Below are positions 51,653 through 62,839 of a DNA stretch of 64,000 bases, in pieces. Within the stretch, counting starts at the first letter, position 1, and every line of letters starts with the position of its first letter. This DNA comes from a virus, in the IMG/VR virus record IMGVR_UViG_3300047560_002518, positions 1-64,000 of that record; one strand, given 5' to 3'. The notes beneath the pieces are model-generated. The model was given only the letters and a program-made list of their open reading frames with translations. It had not been told where the DNA came from and searched no databases. A program made the position numbers and the translations under genes.

Positions 51653-54600
51653 TTATATAATTGTTAAACTACTTATTACGCGAACTGAAATTGTATCAGT
51701 AGCTGCTGCAGCTTGGGCAAGAATTCTTACATTTCCGCTATTAATATCACAGGTAAATGTTGCTAACATAGCACCACCTGATACTGTTGATATATCACCA
51801 TATTCTACCATATATGCATTTGTTCCATTATGCAATACAAGTATTTCTGCAACTTGATATGTATTCAAATTTGATCCAGAACTTGCTGTACAATTAGCTT
51901 GTACTATGAACTTAGCACTTCTATATGTTGTCGCTGAAAATGATTTAATAGTAGTAGGAGTAGTTGTAATTCCAGTTACAACTGTACCTTGTACTTCCAG
52001 ATCAGTTTTAATTACTACTGAATTTACAAAAGTAGCAAGGCCATTCCCGTCAATTGTTAATCTTGTAGTAGCACTTTGTGTAATATCACCTGATGTTCCA
52101 GGAGCTCCTGTTTTAATTATAAAGTTACCAGTGGTACCTGTTCCTGTTGCTAAACCTGGAGTAATTGTAAAATCACTTGCGGAAATATTAGTTCCAACTG
52201 CATTTTCACCTTTAAGGGTTGCAGCAACTGGTGTTGCACTTGCTTCGCTACTACCTAATGTAACCGTTTTATTTCTTAATAATAATGTATTGATTTTTTC
52301 AATAGTTCCAACACGCGGTGACGATGACAATGTAATTATTGTTGCTATTTTAACAGTAAATGACGATGATGAACTACCTGCACTTGTCACAGGCCATGTT
52401 CCGTCTAAGTTAGCAATGCCTGATGAAGCTATTGTTACTTGATCACCTGCTTTAATACCTAAACTTGTATTGGTATGTGCAAAAACAACGGTTGTTAATG
52501 AAGTAAGATCAGTTGAAATTGCGTTGCTAAGATACACCGATGTTGCATCAATACCTGTTACAAGTGTATTTGATGGTATACCTGCTGCAGATTGAACTAA
52601 TTGTCCAATTACAATTCCAGTTGTACCTGAAAATGTTAATTTTGTACTTGAGCTTGTGGCTGCTGTGAATAGAGCAAATCCAGTTCCGCCTGTATATACA
52701 GTACCAACACCTGCGACCGTGCTTAATGTAGTACCAGTATTTGCATACGTAAATGTTGTTGTATTAACTACCGTTACTACTGATAAATTTAATCCATTAA
52801 ATGTTGTATTGTTACATACAATCGTAACAGTATCACCAGAAGTTAATCCATGTGCAGTTGAAGTAACAATAGTTGCAATATTGCTGCCATTTCTTGCAAC
52901 AGTTGAAATTACTAATGCTGATGATATAACTGCACTAATTGAAGTTGTAGCACTACCTGATGTGGTATAATTCTTAACGATTGTAGTAAATGATCTAGTA
53001 TTTGAACTTGCACCAATTACTACACTGCTTGCAGATCCACCTACATTTATTGATAATGCATTAGTGTTGAATACATTTGCAGTACCTGTGGAAACAGTTT
53101 GTATTTCTCCAGAATTAGTTTTAACTATAGTTGCTAATGTTAATGAATCTGCCCAGTATGGCAATGAACCATTACTGCTTAAAATTGTATTTGCTGGGCC
53201 AATTGCTAATTTACTAAGTGAAGATGCATTATTAGCATAGAGTAAATCGCCTGCTGTATAACCAGTTAAACCAGTACCACCTTTATCTACTGGTATTGAA
53301 CCAGTAAAGTTAGCTGGATCTAAGAAGTATGATGAATCATAAGTATCAAGTGTACCTGCATCAACAACACCGGCTTTAATAAACACACGCCCAGCGGTAT
53401 TTCCAGTACCAACATCAAATTGCAAGACGTTAAATTGTGCTACACCCATAGTTGAATAATCACTATTATCAGTTGGGAAAGTTGCTTTTGCAATATCCAT
53501 TGTAACTGCACCGTAGTACGGTGATACACCAGTTCCGCCAAGTGTTATTATAGATGTGTTAGATTTTAAACTGGCAACAGCAGTTGCCCAAGATGAATCA
53601 CCTCGTAAATATGTACTTGAATTTGCAGTTCCAGAACTTGCTAATCGACTAGTTGAAATTGTTCCAGAAACGATGTTACTTGCATCAACACCTGATGTAG
53701 TTAAAAGTCCCCAGTTTGATAAATTTTTACCACTAGTATTTGAGAACCCAATTATTTGTACTTGATCATGAATTAACCAATAAGTGTTTGAACCGGTTGA
53801 ACTAAAATCAACTGCTGCAATAGTAGAACCTGATACACTTACTAACGAATCTGCTCTATAAAAATGTAAAGTAAATGAATTAGTAGTAACTGATCCAATA
53901 AAGAATGTTTGTCTATCAGTTATTTGTATAATAGATCCAGATAACAAATAAGACGGTAACGTTGATCCTGTAATCGTTACAGCATCACCTGTTGCTAATC
54001 CATGACTTGCAACATATATTCTGTTGTTAGTGGTATTAACTGTACTAATTGTTAAAGTGTGGCTACCTGTTGAACTTGTACCTAATGTTACATACGTAGC
54101 ACCATTGTATTCAGTTGATAATCTAAATGTATTAGCCGATAGCACTATAATATAATACGGTGTAACAATAGATAAATTACCAATTGCAGGATTTACACCT
54201 GGGCTATATATAACTGGGTCACCATTTGATAATCCATGTGAGTTAATTGTGATTATATTATTAACATAATCAACTGCTGATGCAGCATTAAATGTTTTTG
54301 TTATAGTAGTACTAACAGTTATTGGTAACCAAGAACTATTGTTATCAGTAACAAAATCTGGTGAATTTGAAGATCCAGTAAACTGCCCACCTGTCATATT
54401 ATTGATATACAGTCTAGTTTCAACTGTTGATACTGTTATACTAAATCCAGAACCAACCGGTAATGATGCTGATAATGTATTGCCAATTCCGTAACCTGTA
54501 CCTGCATATACTAAATCAACTGCGGTAACTGCTCCACCTGTTACTGTAATATTTGCTAATGCGCCAGACCCTGCACCGCCTGTAAGTGCAACACGAGAGT

Positions 54601-57600
54601 AAGATCCATTAGTGTATAATGATCCACCTGATATTGTTAGATTGTTTACAACAACTACCATTCCTCTGCGCACTTCATATACTTCGCCTTGTGCTTGAGA
54701 ACTTGCTGCAGTGATTACAGAATTTACAGTTCCAGTTTCAGATACTGGGGTAATAAATGTTAATGCTGCCGTGCTTGTTGATGTCACTGACGATGTTGTT
54801 GGAAAAGTAACAGTAAAGGTACGTGGACTTGCAGACATGTTAACTGCAGAAATAATAGATCCAAGAGGTAACCCGCCACCAAACACATAATCATTTACAT
54901 TTATAGTTCCGGATAATGCAGCACTTGCTACTGTTCCAGTTGTAGTTGATGCATTTGATGCTGCATTGATAGTTGCTGTAGCAGTAGTAGTTGCTGATGC
55001 AGTAGTTGCAGTATCAGTATTTGGATAACTAAACTTCGTTGTTGTTAAAACAGTAACATACGGTGAAGTGTTATACGATGTCAACGTGGTTGCAGTAACC
55101 TTAACTTGATTATTTGTAACTAAATTATGAGCTGCAGTTGTGATCACATAAGCAATATTGTTATATCGTATTACTGAGCTGATAGTTGCATTTGTATAGG
55201 TGTACGTACCGTTGTATGGAATTACTAAGTATTGATTAGTTGATGAATCTCTTAATACGTTTGTATCATTTGCTTCAACTGCGGCGCTAACTGCAGAACA
55301 ATAAACTGAAGTATTTGTTGTGCTTGGTGTTGCATCTCCGCCAATTGTTAGTATATGTGCGCTGTTAGTATCAAATGATACGCTAAAAGTTTCATATTGA
55401 CTTGCAATTACTACAGTTGTACTGTTCGTAACATCACCTTTAATGTAACCAGTTGCTCCACTTGTATCTTGTGTAACTAATGCAAAATCTAAAGCAGTAA
55501 TTGGTAGGCTTAACGTAATAGTAACTGTTTGGAATTTTTCAGTACAAGTGTCGCCTGCTATAAAACTAACAGACGGAACATCTTCGTATGCAGTTAACCG
55601 TGAATGATAACCTAATCTAATAAGTGCAGTTGGTGCTCGTTGTGCCGGAATCAAATCATTATTAATTTGTCCAGCCGAGTTAAGTTGAACAACTGCACCT
55701 GGTACTGCGTTTGTGCTAACTGATTTATCAATAAATGATCCTAATCGAGTTTTAAGATAAGTCCACATAGCAAGCTGTGTGCTTAATTTATTATTAGCTG
55801 GTCCACTGATTTCGTTTTCACCTAATCCAATATCGCTGCTAATTGCATCAATTGAAATATCACTTAATGCTAATTTTAATACATTTAACTGGCTAACTGT
55901 AACTGTATTTTTAAATACGATATTACCTGTTCTGTTGTAAGCAGTAATAAAGTTACCAACTTGGAAGTCACCTAATTCGTTAGTTCCTGATGAGTAAACT
56001 CGTCCTGCGTTCTCTTCAAATTGTTGGAAAGCAGGGTAACCTTGTCCACCGTTAACTGGTAATGCATTATAGTCAATACCAGAACCTGCATATTCCCATG
56101 TATGACCTGATGAGTTAACAATACTTGGTCTATGGAAATAAACTTTCTTACCTGGTAATGAGTTAATATTGTTTAATGATCCATCTAACAATGATGGCAT
56201 TACTGTAAATGTTGCACCATATAAGTCACTTCTTAATGTTACAGAAGTAACACTAATTGCTGGACTAAACACATCTGAACCAGCTTTAGTTATAGTTGAT
56301 CCAGCTGCAAATAATTTTCTAATTGGATTGTTATAAATGGTAACAACATTGATTGCAACTACTAATGTATTTTCTCCATCAAAGCTATAAACGTTTGCAC
56401 TATTTGGTTGTCCAGTTGTTACACCTTCAAGTTTTTGTCCAGGAACAAATGTATAGGTATTGTTATTAAGAACAATAGTTTGGAATACATGATGTGTTTC
56501 TATTACATCATCAACAAATAATTCGTAGTCGTTTTTAACGATTGAATGTAAACCGGTACTAGTGCGTGTAACATTAAGTAATAATGATAAACTATTATCA
56601 TGTGCCAATTTAAATTGTGTAGTGTTCAAAAATACTACATAGTATTGGCTACCTGTAAACATACCACCAAGCGGTACTTGATTATTTGTATTGTAAACAA
56701 CCGCATCACCATTTACAAATCCATGTGGACTGCTTGTTGTGAAGATATCATTTACTATATCAATTTCAGTTGCAGCATTAAATGTCACTTCTAAGTAACT
56801 TGGTGATCTTGTTTTATAATTTGAAGTAAGATCAAGTGGTCCAAATTGTGTAGAAATATAATCAGTTACAAATGTTTTGATTGCATCTTTATTAGTTTGT
56901 AAAATTGTACTTTGAACTACTAAATTCGTATCTTCAACCCAACCTACACCTGGTTCAAATACTGATGGTTCAGTCCCAGTGCTAACCATTATGCGTAACT
57001 CTTCAAGTCTTGCAACAACAAATGCAGTTGCATCTACTGACCCTGGATTACCACTAATGTATTGCCCATTACCAGCTCCGTATCTTAGTGCAACATAGTT
57101 AGATATTTCAGTTTGACTTGCACCTTTATTAGAAACTAAGTTGCTGTTTTGAGTAGTTAAGTTTGAACTAACCCATGATGTACTTGGAGAAATAACAGTT
57201 GGTTCAACACCTGTACTAACCATTACACGCAATTCTTCTAAACGAGCAACTGCAAACGTAACTGCATCTGATGAAGCAGCAGTTCCACTAATTACTTGTG
57301 TTGCACTACCAGTAACTGAAGTTATATAAGTTGTAACTGCAGTTTGACTTGTTGATTTATTTGTAACTAGTGTACTATTTTGAGTAGTTAAGTTTGAACT
57401 AACCCAAGTAGTGCTAGGCGAAATAACACTTGGTTCAGTTCCGGCACTAACCATTACACGTAATTCTTCTAAACGAGCTACTGTAAAAGTAACTGCATCA
57501 GTAGAACCTGCATTTCCGCTTACTACTTGAGTTGTTACATTTCCAGTTGATTTAGTCCAAGATGTATTATTAGTTAGAATGCTTCCAATGATTGCTTTTA

Positions 57601-60600
57601 GTCTTACATAAACTGCAGTCAATGCAGTTTGTTGATCACCTACTTCAACTAGTGTGCCTGTTTGTTGATTTTTATATAATCTAGCACATACTGCAGTTTC
57701 TAAGTTGCCACCATATACTAAATCATAACGTATGGCATCAACAATATAACCTATATCACGAGTACATAATGATTTTTGAGTTTGTGTAAACCCAGACCAA
57801 AGTGTGTTATAATTTGTGTTTAAGTACGCAGTTACTTCGTCTTGAATAAATGCTTTATTTGCATAAAGTAATCGGGCTGCATCTGAAAAACCAGTTAAAA
57901 TGTTAGATGGTTCAGGCAAAACTACCGCAGGAACTACACTTAAACCATTGTTGATTATATTGATAATTGTGTTTAAACTGTTAGTAACTGATGTTGCAGC
58001 AGGTGCATATCCGCTAACTTGTGTAGCTAAGTAATCTCTCAAATAAGTAAATGCATCAACTGTGATTGCTTTTTCAGTACTTAATAAGTTAGCTGATTGA
58101 GCAGTATAATAGCTCATACCAGCTTTAATAGATCTAAAGTTAGATCCAAACATCATATCATATCGCAACGCATCGATAACAAATCCAACATCTCGCTGAC
58201 ATAAAGATGAGTCATAAACAAATGCACTTGTTGTCCAAGATGTATTATTGGTTAAAATATTGCCAATAATTGCTTTTAATCTTGCGTATACCGCAGTAAC
58301 AGCAGTTAGTTGGAGTGCAGGTTCAACTAATACACCAGTTTTTTGATTTTTATATAATCTAGCACATACTGAAGTTTCTAAGTTACCGCCGTAAATTAAG
58401 TCATAACGTATGGCATCAACAATATAACCCATATCGCGCTTACATAATAATTTTTGAGCAGGTGTTAAACCTAACCAAGTTGACGTGTAGTTAGCCAGTA
58501 AATACCCACTTACTTCGTCTTGTATAAATGCCTTGTTAGCATTGATTATACGAGCTGCGTTTGAGAAACTTGCAACGATGTTAGATGGTTCAGGTAATGT
58601 AATAGTAGGAACAGCACTTAAACCAGTATTGATAATACTAATAATAGTGTTCATATTATCAGTTACTGATGTTGCTGCAGCTGAGTAACCACTAACTTGT
58701 GCAGCAATATAATCTCTTAAGTGTGTAAATGCATCAATTGACGCAGCTTTTTCATCACCGACTACTGCAGATGCTTGGGCAGTATAATAGCTCATACCTG
58801 CTTTAATAGATCTAAAGTTAGATCCAAACATCATATCATAACGAACTGCATCAATAATAAAACCAACATCTCGTTGACACAGTGTTGGATCATATGCAAC
58901 TGATGATTTAGTCCAAGATGTATTATTAGTTAGAATATTTCCAATAATTGCTTTTAATCTTGCGTATACCGCAGTTACTGCCGCTTGTTCTGATGAATCT
59001 TCAACTAACACTCCAGTTAACTGATTTTTATATAACCGTGCTGCTACCGCAGTTTCTAAGTTGCCACCGTATATTAAGTCATACCGTATTGCATCAACAA
59101 CATAGCCCATATCACGTTTACATAATGTGCGTTGATTATCAGTTAAACTAGTCCATAATGATTGGTAATTTGCATATAAGTAAGCAGTTACTTCGTCTTG
59201 AATGAACGATTTATTAGCATAAAGTAGTCGAGCTGCATCTGAAAAACCTGATAATAACGTAGGTGGTTCTGGAAGTACAGCAGTAGGAACAGCACTTAAC
59301 CCATTAGTAATAATATTGATAATGGTATTCATGTTATTGACTACAGAAGTACCAGCAAGTGGGTCACCATTTACTGCGTTTGCTATATAATCTCTTAAGA
59401 ATACATACGCTGCAATGGTTGCATCTTTTTCAGATCCAATTACATTTGATGATTGTGCAGTGTAGTAACTCATACCTGCTTTAATAGATCTAAAGTTAGA
59501 TCCAAACATCATATCATATCGAATTGCATCAATAATAAAACCAACATCTCGTTGGCAGATATCAACATCATAAGTAAAGTTAGCTGTATTGCTGTATACT
59601 CGAATAATATATTGTTGTACAGGACCATCTGGTCTAGTAAAACCAATAACGGTTAACGTTTGGTTAACTCCTGAGTAACCAACTTCAGTAACAATACCTC
59701 TATCAAATGTAAATGAAGTAGGTGAAAACCCTGACGATCTAAGAGCATATATACCAAAGTTAGTAGCAGAATTAGTAATAGACGCATAACCGCCGCTTTG
59801 TGTATACACACCATTTAATGCAAACAGTTGGAAACATGATACTAATTGAACGTAAGCTTCGTTAACAACACGCCATGCAGTACCACCAAATAAGATCATT
59901 GTAAACGCTGCAGCAACCATTGACTTACATTGTACTGGAACAGCACCGGTTGGATTAACTTCAACCTCTAATAAGCTAACTGGAACGTTAGGGTTAGCAA
60001 TCTTTCCACCATCAATGTATGCTCCGTTACCACCTAAGAAGCTAAGAGCTGTACAGTTTTGAATATACGGTGATAATGTCATTAATGGTTTAGTTGTAGG
60101 TAAGTTAATATACCCACTACGATCGGTGTTTGTATCAAAAACATCGTCAAATGCAACAGCATAGTCCCATGTGTATGATGCAATCCCATTTGCATCAACA
60201 CCATCTCTAAATGTAAATTCAGAAAAGTAACAACCATTTCTAACTCTAAATAAGTCTTTATTTGCGTTTAATGGTCGGAAGATACATGAACGCAATGCTG
60301 CACCAATAACACTTACGTTATCTGGTATAATAATTGGGTTATCTTCAATATATTCACCAGCAGCTACGTTGACTACTACTCTTGTACCGTTTGGTGCTTT
60401 TACTGAGTTGTAAACAAGTCCTGATGCAATTTGCAAACCTCGTTTAAGTGTTCTTACTGGAGAAGTAATACCGTCATTAGTATCACTACCTTTAGTGGCT
60501 GAAACGTAAATGCAGTTACCTCCAAAGGTATCAGAGTCAGTAAATGCTAAATTTCCATTACCATCAGTTGATATTATTTGTCCTGCTAACCCTGTACTTG

Positions 60601-61168
60601 AAGGAAGTGTTAATGTATAATCAGCAGCTAAGTTAGCTGGTGATCTAAGTCCAATAAAGTTTACACCGTTAATAGTTGATTCAAAGAATTTAACTGACCC
60701 ACGGTTTGTAACTGACACAGATGAAGCTGATGCATCACCTATTGTTGGTGAAATCAGTACAGGATTGTTAGAAAATACAACTTTACCTGTGCCTGTTTCA
60801 TCGGTAAGAATGCTTGCAAGTTCTTCAGATGAAGTTGCAGTAAATGCTGATAACTTATCTTCTAAGTAAGCAGCAGTGCCGCCTGTTCTAAACGTAACAG
60901 TTGAACTATCAGTACCAGAAAATGTTAAAGTATTGGTTACAGATAGAGTTTTACCACCAGTTAATGTCAAAGTTGCATCTGATGTAGGCATAGTGAATGC
61001 AATCTTATTAATAGTTGTTGCAGTTGCAATTCCTAAGTCTGGAGTAATCAATGCTGGATTAGTTGATAGAACTACCGCACCAGTACCTGTTGAAATAGTT
61101 ACACCAGTACCTCCGTGGATAACCGGAAGTGTTCCTCCTTTTAGAATGCTTGAAAGAGTTTTTGACAT
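51653..61168 (-). CDS. Giant tail fibre / structural protein
   Basis: The product has 3171 residues. In order: an N-terminal fibre-like region with the same GGTGVTISTG modules as the downstream fibre; a beta-helix-like part at about 225-330 (NDGITSPVRTLKRGLQIASG, GTRVVVNVAAGEYIEDNPIIIP) as in pectate-lyase-type fibre domains; three tandem 226-residue helical modules at about 535-1205, each with two C-[QKT]-R-D-[VMI]-G-[FY] motifs; three 78-residue repeats at about 1210-1440; many further beta-rich repeats; and a C-terminal domain (NTYQVAEILVLHNGTNAYMVEYGDIS) typical of marine T4-like fibre proteins. It may be a long fibre or whisker. AAGGAA precedes the ATG. Confidence 0.78.
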   Translation of the reverse strand: MSKTLSSILKGGTLPVIHGGTGVTISTGTGAVVLSTNPALITPDLGIATATTINKIAFTMPTSDATLTLTGGKTLSVTNTLTFSGTDSSTVTFRTGGTAAYLEDKLSAFTATSSEELASILTDETGTGKVVFSNNPVLISPTIGDASASSVSVTNRGSVKFFESTINGVNFIGLRSPANLAADYTLTLPSSTGLAGQIISTDGNGNLAFTDSDTFGGNCIYVSATKGSDTNDGITSPVRTLKRGLQIASGLVYNSVKAPNGTRVVVNVAAGEYIEDNPIIIPDNVSVIGAALRSCIFRPLNANKDLFRVRNGCYFSEFTFRDGVDANGIASYTWDYAVAFDDVFDTNTDRSGYINLPTTKPLMTLSPYIQNCTALSFLGGNGAYIDGGKIANPNVPVSLLEVEVNPTGAVPVQCKSMVAAAFTMILFGGTAWRVVNEAYVQLVSCFQLFALNGVYTQSGGYASITNSATNFGIYALRSSGFSPTSFTFDRGIVTEVGYSGVNQTLTVIGFTRPDGPVQQYIIRVYSNTANFTYDVDICQRDVGFIIDAIRYDMMFGSNFRSIKAGMSYYTAQSSNVIGSEKDATIAAYVFLRDYIANAVNGDPLAGTSVVNNMNTIINIITNGLSAVPTAVLPEPPTLLSGFSDAARLLYANKSFIQDEVTAYLYANYQSLWTSLTDNQRTLCKRDMGYVVDAIRYDLIYGGNLETAVAARLYKNQLTGVLVEDSSEQAAVTAVYARLKAIIGNILTNNTSWTKSSVAYDPTLCQRDVGFIIDAVRYDMMFGSNFRSIKAGMSYYTAQASAVVGDEKAASIDAFTHLRDYIAAQVSGYSAAATSVTDNMNTIISIINTGLSAVPTITLPEPSNIVASFSNAARIINANKAFIQDEVSGYLLANYTSTWLGLTPAQKLLCKRDMGYIVDAIRYDLIYGGNLETSVCARLYKNQKTGVLVEPALQLTAVTAVYARLKAIIGNILTNNTSWTTSAFVYDSSLCQRDVGFVIDALRYDMMFGSNFRSIKAGMSYYTAQSANLLSTEKAITVDAFTYLRDYLATQVSGYAPAATSVTNSLNTIINIINNGLSVVPAVVLPEPSNILTGFSDAARLLYANKAFIQDEVTAYLNTNYNTLWSGFTQTQKSLCTRDIGYIVDAIRYDLVYGGNLETAVCARLYKNQQTGTLVEVGDQQTALTAVYVRLKAIIGSILTNNTSWTKSTGNVTTQVVSGNAGSTDAVTFTVARLEELRVMVSAGTEPSVISPSTTWVSSNLTTQNSTLVTNKSTSQTAVTTYITSVTGSATQVISGTAASSDAVTFAVARLEELRVMVSTGVEPTVISPSTSWVSSNLTTQNSNLVSNKGASQTEISNYVALRYGAGNGQYISGNPGSVDATAFVVARLEELRIMVSTGTEPSVFEPGVGWVEDTNLVVQSTILQTNKDAIKTFVTDYISTQFGPLDLTSNYKTRSPSYLEVTFNAATEIDIVNDIFTTSSPHGFVNGDAVVYNTNNQVPLGGMFTGSQYYVVFLNTTQFKLAHDNSLSLLLNVTRTSTGLHSIVKNDYELFVDDVIETHHVFQTIVLNNNTYTFVPGQKLEGVTTGQPNSANVYSFDGENTLVVAINVVTIYNNPIRKLFAAGSTITKAGSDVFSPAISVTSVTLRSDLYGATFTVMPSLLDGSLNNINSLPGKKVYFHRPSIVNSSGHTWEYAGSGIDYNALPVNGGQGYPAFQQFEENAGRVYSSGTNELGDFQVGNFITAYNRTGNIVFKNTVTVSQLNVLKLALSDISIDAISSDIGLGENEISGPANNKLSTQLAMWTYLKTRLGSFIDKSVSTNAVPGAVVQLNSAGQINNDLIPAQRAPTALIRLGYHSRLTAYEDVPSVSFIAGDTCTEKFQTVTITLSLPITALDFALVTQDTSGATGYIKGDVTNSTTVVIASQYETFSVSFDTNSAHILTIGGDATPSTTNTSVYCSAVSAAVEANDTNVLRDSSTNQYLVIPYNGTYTYTNATISSVIRYNNIAYVITTAAHNLVTNNQVKVTATTLTSYNTSPYVTVLTTTKFSYPNTDTATTASATTTATATINAASNASTTTGTVASAALSGTINVNDYVFGGGLPLGSIISAVNMSASPRTFTVTFPTTSSVTSTSTAALTFITPVSETGTVNSVITAASSQAQGEVYEVRRGMVVVVNNLTISGGSLYTNGSYSRVALTGGAGSGALANITVTGGAVTAVDLVYAGTGYGIGNTLSASLPVGSGFSITVSTVETRLYINNMTGGQFTGSSNSPDFVTDNNSSWLPITVSTTITKTFNAASAVDYVNNIITINSHGLSNGDPVIYSPGVNPAIGNLSIVTPYYIIVLSANTFRLSTEYNGATYVTLGTSSTGSHTLTISTVNTTNNRIYVASHGLATGDAVTITGSTLPSYLLSGSIIQITDRQTFFIGSVTTNSFTLHFYRADSLVSVSGSTIAAVDFSSTGSNTYWLIHDQVQIIGFSNTSGKNLSNWGLLTTSGVDASNIVSGTISTSRLASSGTANSSTYLRGDSSWATAVASLKSNTSIITLGGTGVSPYYGAVTMDIAKATFPTDNSDYSTMGVAQFNVLQFDVGTGNTAGRVFIKAGVVDAGTLDTYDSSYFLDPANFTGSIPVDKGGTGLTGYTAGDLLYANNASSLSKLAIGPANTILSSNGSLPYWADSLTLATIVKTNSGEIQTVSTGTANVFNTNALSINVGGSASSVVIGASSNTRSFTTIVKNYTTSGSATTSISAVISSALVISTVARNGSNIATIVTSTAHGLTSGDTVTIVCNNTTFNGLNLSVVTVVNTTTFTYANTGTTLSTVAGVGTVYTGGTGFALFTAATSSSTKLTFSGTTGIVIGQLVQSAAGIPSNTLVTGIDATSVYLSNAISTDLTSLTTVVFAHTNTSLGIKAGDQVTIASSGIANLDGTWPVTSAGSSSSSFTVKIATIITLSSSPRVGTIEKINTLLLRNKTVTLGSSEASATPVAATLKGENAVGTNISASDFTITPGLATGTGTTGNFIIKTGAPGTSGDITQSATTRLTIDGNGLATFVNSVVIKTDLEVQGTVVTGITTTPTTIKSFSATTYRSAKFIVQANCTASSGSNLNTYQVAEILVLHNGTNAYMVEYGDISTVSGGAMLATFTCDINSGNVRILAQAAAATDTISVRVISSLTII
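56830..57540 (-). repeat. Three tandem ~233-bp coding repeats in giant fibre gene
   Basis: Each unit encodes about 78 residues with VARLEELRVMVS, EPSVISPSTTWVSSNLTTQ and a following KSTSQTAV-type helix. They follow directly the larger three-copy array. Confidence 0.7.
57550..59560 (-). repeat. Three tandem ~678-bp coding repeats in giant fibre gene
   Basis: Each copy encodes about 226 residues and contains two RDxGxxxDAxRYD motifs, GSNFRSIKAGMSYYTAQ and IIGNILTNNTSW. Equivalent points lie near 59557, 58878 and 58202. Confidence 0.82.
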
Positions 61169-61189
61169 TTAAAATTCCTTATTATATTT

Positions 61190-62824
61190 TTATCCAGTAA
61201 CTTCAACATAGTTGCAGATAGCTACCCATTTAATTGTTTTGTTTGTTTCGCCTACTACTGTTATAGATAACCCGCCATTAGTAGTATCAATTGAAATATT
61301 GCAGTCCCAACCAGTTGTATCTTTGCCTAAAACGGTTTTTACGGGTGTTCCTACAAATGCAGTTGATGCAGCATTAGCATTTCGATCTATTACCCCTTCA
61401 AACTTAAATCCTGCTGATTCATCGTCAGCATCAGTGCGTCTAGCTGATACTAATATTGAAAATGTTTGAGTGCTATCATTTCTTAAAATTAATTGATTTG
61501 TTGCGGTTGCAGCACCAGAATCAGTCGTTAAAACTGCTGGAGTACTGCTAGTTGTAGTGTTACGAGTTATAATTCTTCCATTAATACTTGTTAAACCGTT
61601 GCTGCCACTTACTGGTCCTAATGGTGTTTCTTGTAGTTTCCAATTACTAATTGCACTAACATATACAACAGTTGAAAAAGCACCATCTAAGTCTAAAATT
61701 AATGAAGTATCGCTCTCAATTGTGGTGCCTGAATTAGGAACAAGCGTTACTGGGTTTGTATTAAATGTATTTGCGATATCAATTACACCAACAACATCAC
61801 CGTCGTTTGGACTGTCTGGTAAAAAGATTGAGAATGCACCAGCAGTTGAGTCTGCTCTAACTAAATTATTTGCTAAAGCGTTGTAATTTTCAGTTGCAAT
61901 GCCTAAACTTGATTGCAATCCGCCGCCAACTAATCCCCATAAAGTTCCATTATACCCTTCAAATGATCTTAATTGTGTGTTGTAACGAATGTTACCTGCG
62001 GTTGCATCACCGGGTCTTGCACCGGTATTGCCAACCGGCACAGTCATTGAAGTAGTTGTGGTTAATTTAGTGAATTTACCAGTACTTGGCGTAGTTGTAC
62101 CAATTGCTAAATTATCAATTGACCCAGTAGTACCTGATGTAATAGTAATAGTTCCTGCACCGGTAGTTGAGAATGATTGATTATTAGTAGTGGTGTTAAA
62201 TGCAATAGTACCTGATGCTGTAATGCCTTGTGTTGAAATACCTGAAGTTACGTATGTAGTGACGTATTTTTTAGTAGTAAGGTCATTATCTGTTATTCTA
62301 CTTTCGTATGGAACTGAGTTGTAAGTAGAGTTAGCAATCGATATAGTTGCTTGAGAATTCTTTAGATTAAAAACGATGCCATCGGTGTTAGCTGTATTAC
62401 ATGCAATACCAGTTACTTCAAGTGAGCCAAGTTGCAAACTGGCTAAAATTGTTGAAGATCCTCTGGTAGTTTGTGCTACAAAGGTACCGTTTATATCCAT
62501 ATTAGTTGATGGATCAAAATGACTTACTGATTCGTTAAAGACAAGTCTCGCTGATAATGGAATGCTTACATCTTTACCTCGATCTATTTCAATACCAGAT
62601 GTACGAAGAGAATTACGAGCAGTAATACCATTACCAAGTTCACCCTTGTTTAAAATAATAATGTTATCTTTAACAGTTGTATCAGTTGTTGTGATATAAG
62701 TTGCAGCACCTAATATATTAAGATCTCCAGAAACAACAACTGCGCCTGCTTCAAAGATAATAGAATTTGAGGTCGATGCTTGAACCTTATAATCACCTTG
62801 GCTAATTTTTAATATTCTTGTCAT
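61190..62824 (-). CDS. Virion structural (fibre-associated) protein
   Basis: The product has 544 residues. It starts MTRILKISQGDYKVQASTSNSIIFEAGAVVVSGDLNI, followed by an ITTTDTTVKDNIIILNKGE segment and a GAATYITT type repeat seen in cyanophage virion proteins. The middle resembles other fibre modules (TTSMTVPVGNTGARPGDATAGNIRYNTQLRSFEGYNGTLW), where the GxIRYNT...EGYNGxxW motif is typical of phage fibre tip or coat domains. C-terminal residues form a beta-rich end (KWVAICNYVEVTG). TAGGATC precedes the ATG. Confidence 0.68.
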   Translation of the reverse strand: MTRILKISQGDYKVQASTSNSIIFEAGAVVVSGDLNILGAATYITTTDTTVKDNIIILNKGELGNGITARNSLRTSGIEIDRGKDVSIPLSARLVFNESVSHFDPSTNMDINGTFVAQTTRGSSTILASLQLGSLEVTGIACNTANTDGIVFNLKNSQATISIANSTYNSVPYESRITDNDLTTKKYVTTYVTSGISTQGITASGTIAFNTTTNNQSFSTTGAGTITITSGTTGSIDNLAIGTTTPSTGKFTKLTTTTSMTVPVGNTGARPGDATAGNIRYNTQLRSFEGYNGTLWGLVGGGLQSSLGIATENYNALANNLVRADSTAGAFSIFLPDSPNDGDVVGVIDIANTFNTNPVTLVPNSGTTIESDTSLILDLDGAFSTVVYVSAISNWKLQETPLGPVSGSNGLTSINGRIITRNTTTSSTPAVLTTDSGAATATNQLILRNDSTQTFSILVSARRTDADDESAGFKFEGVIDRNANAASTAFVGTPVKTVLGKDTTGWDCNISIDTTNGGLSITVVGETNKTIKWVAICNYVEVTG

Positions 62825-62839
62825 TTATGATCCTAAAAT

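Noticed and set aside
49166-51667. Long Val/Pro-rich plus-strand frames opposite the fibre genes
   Set aside because: They are by-products of Thr/Ser/Gly-rich codons on the other strand; no ribosome sites and no family-like sequence.
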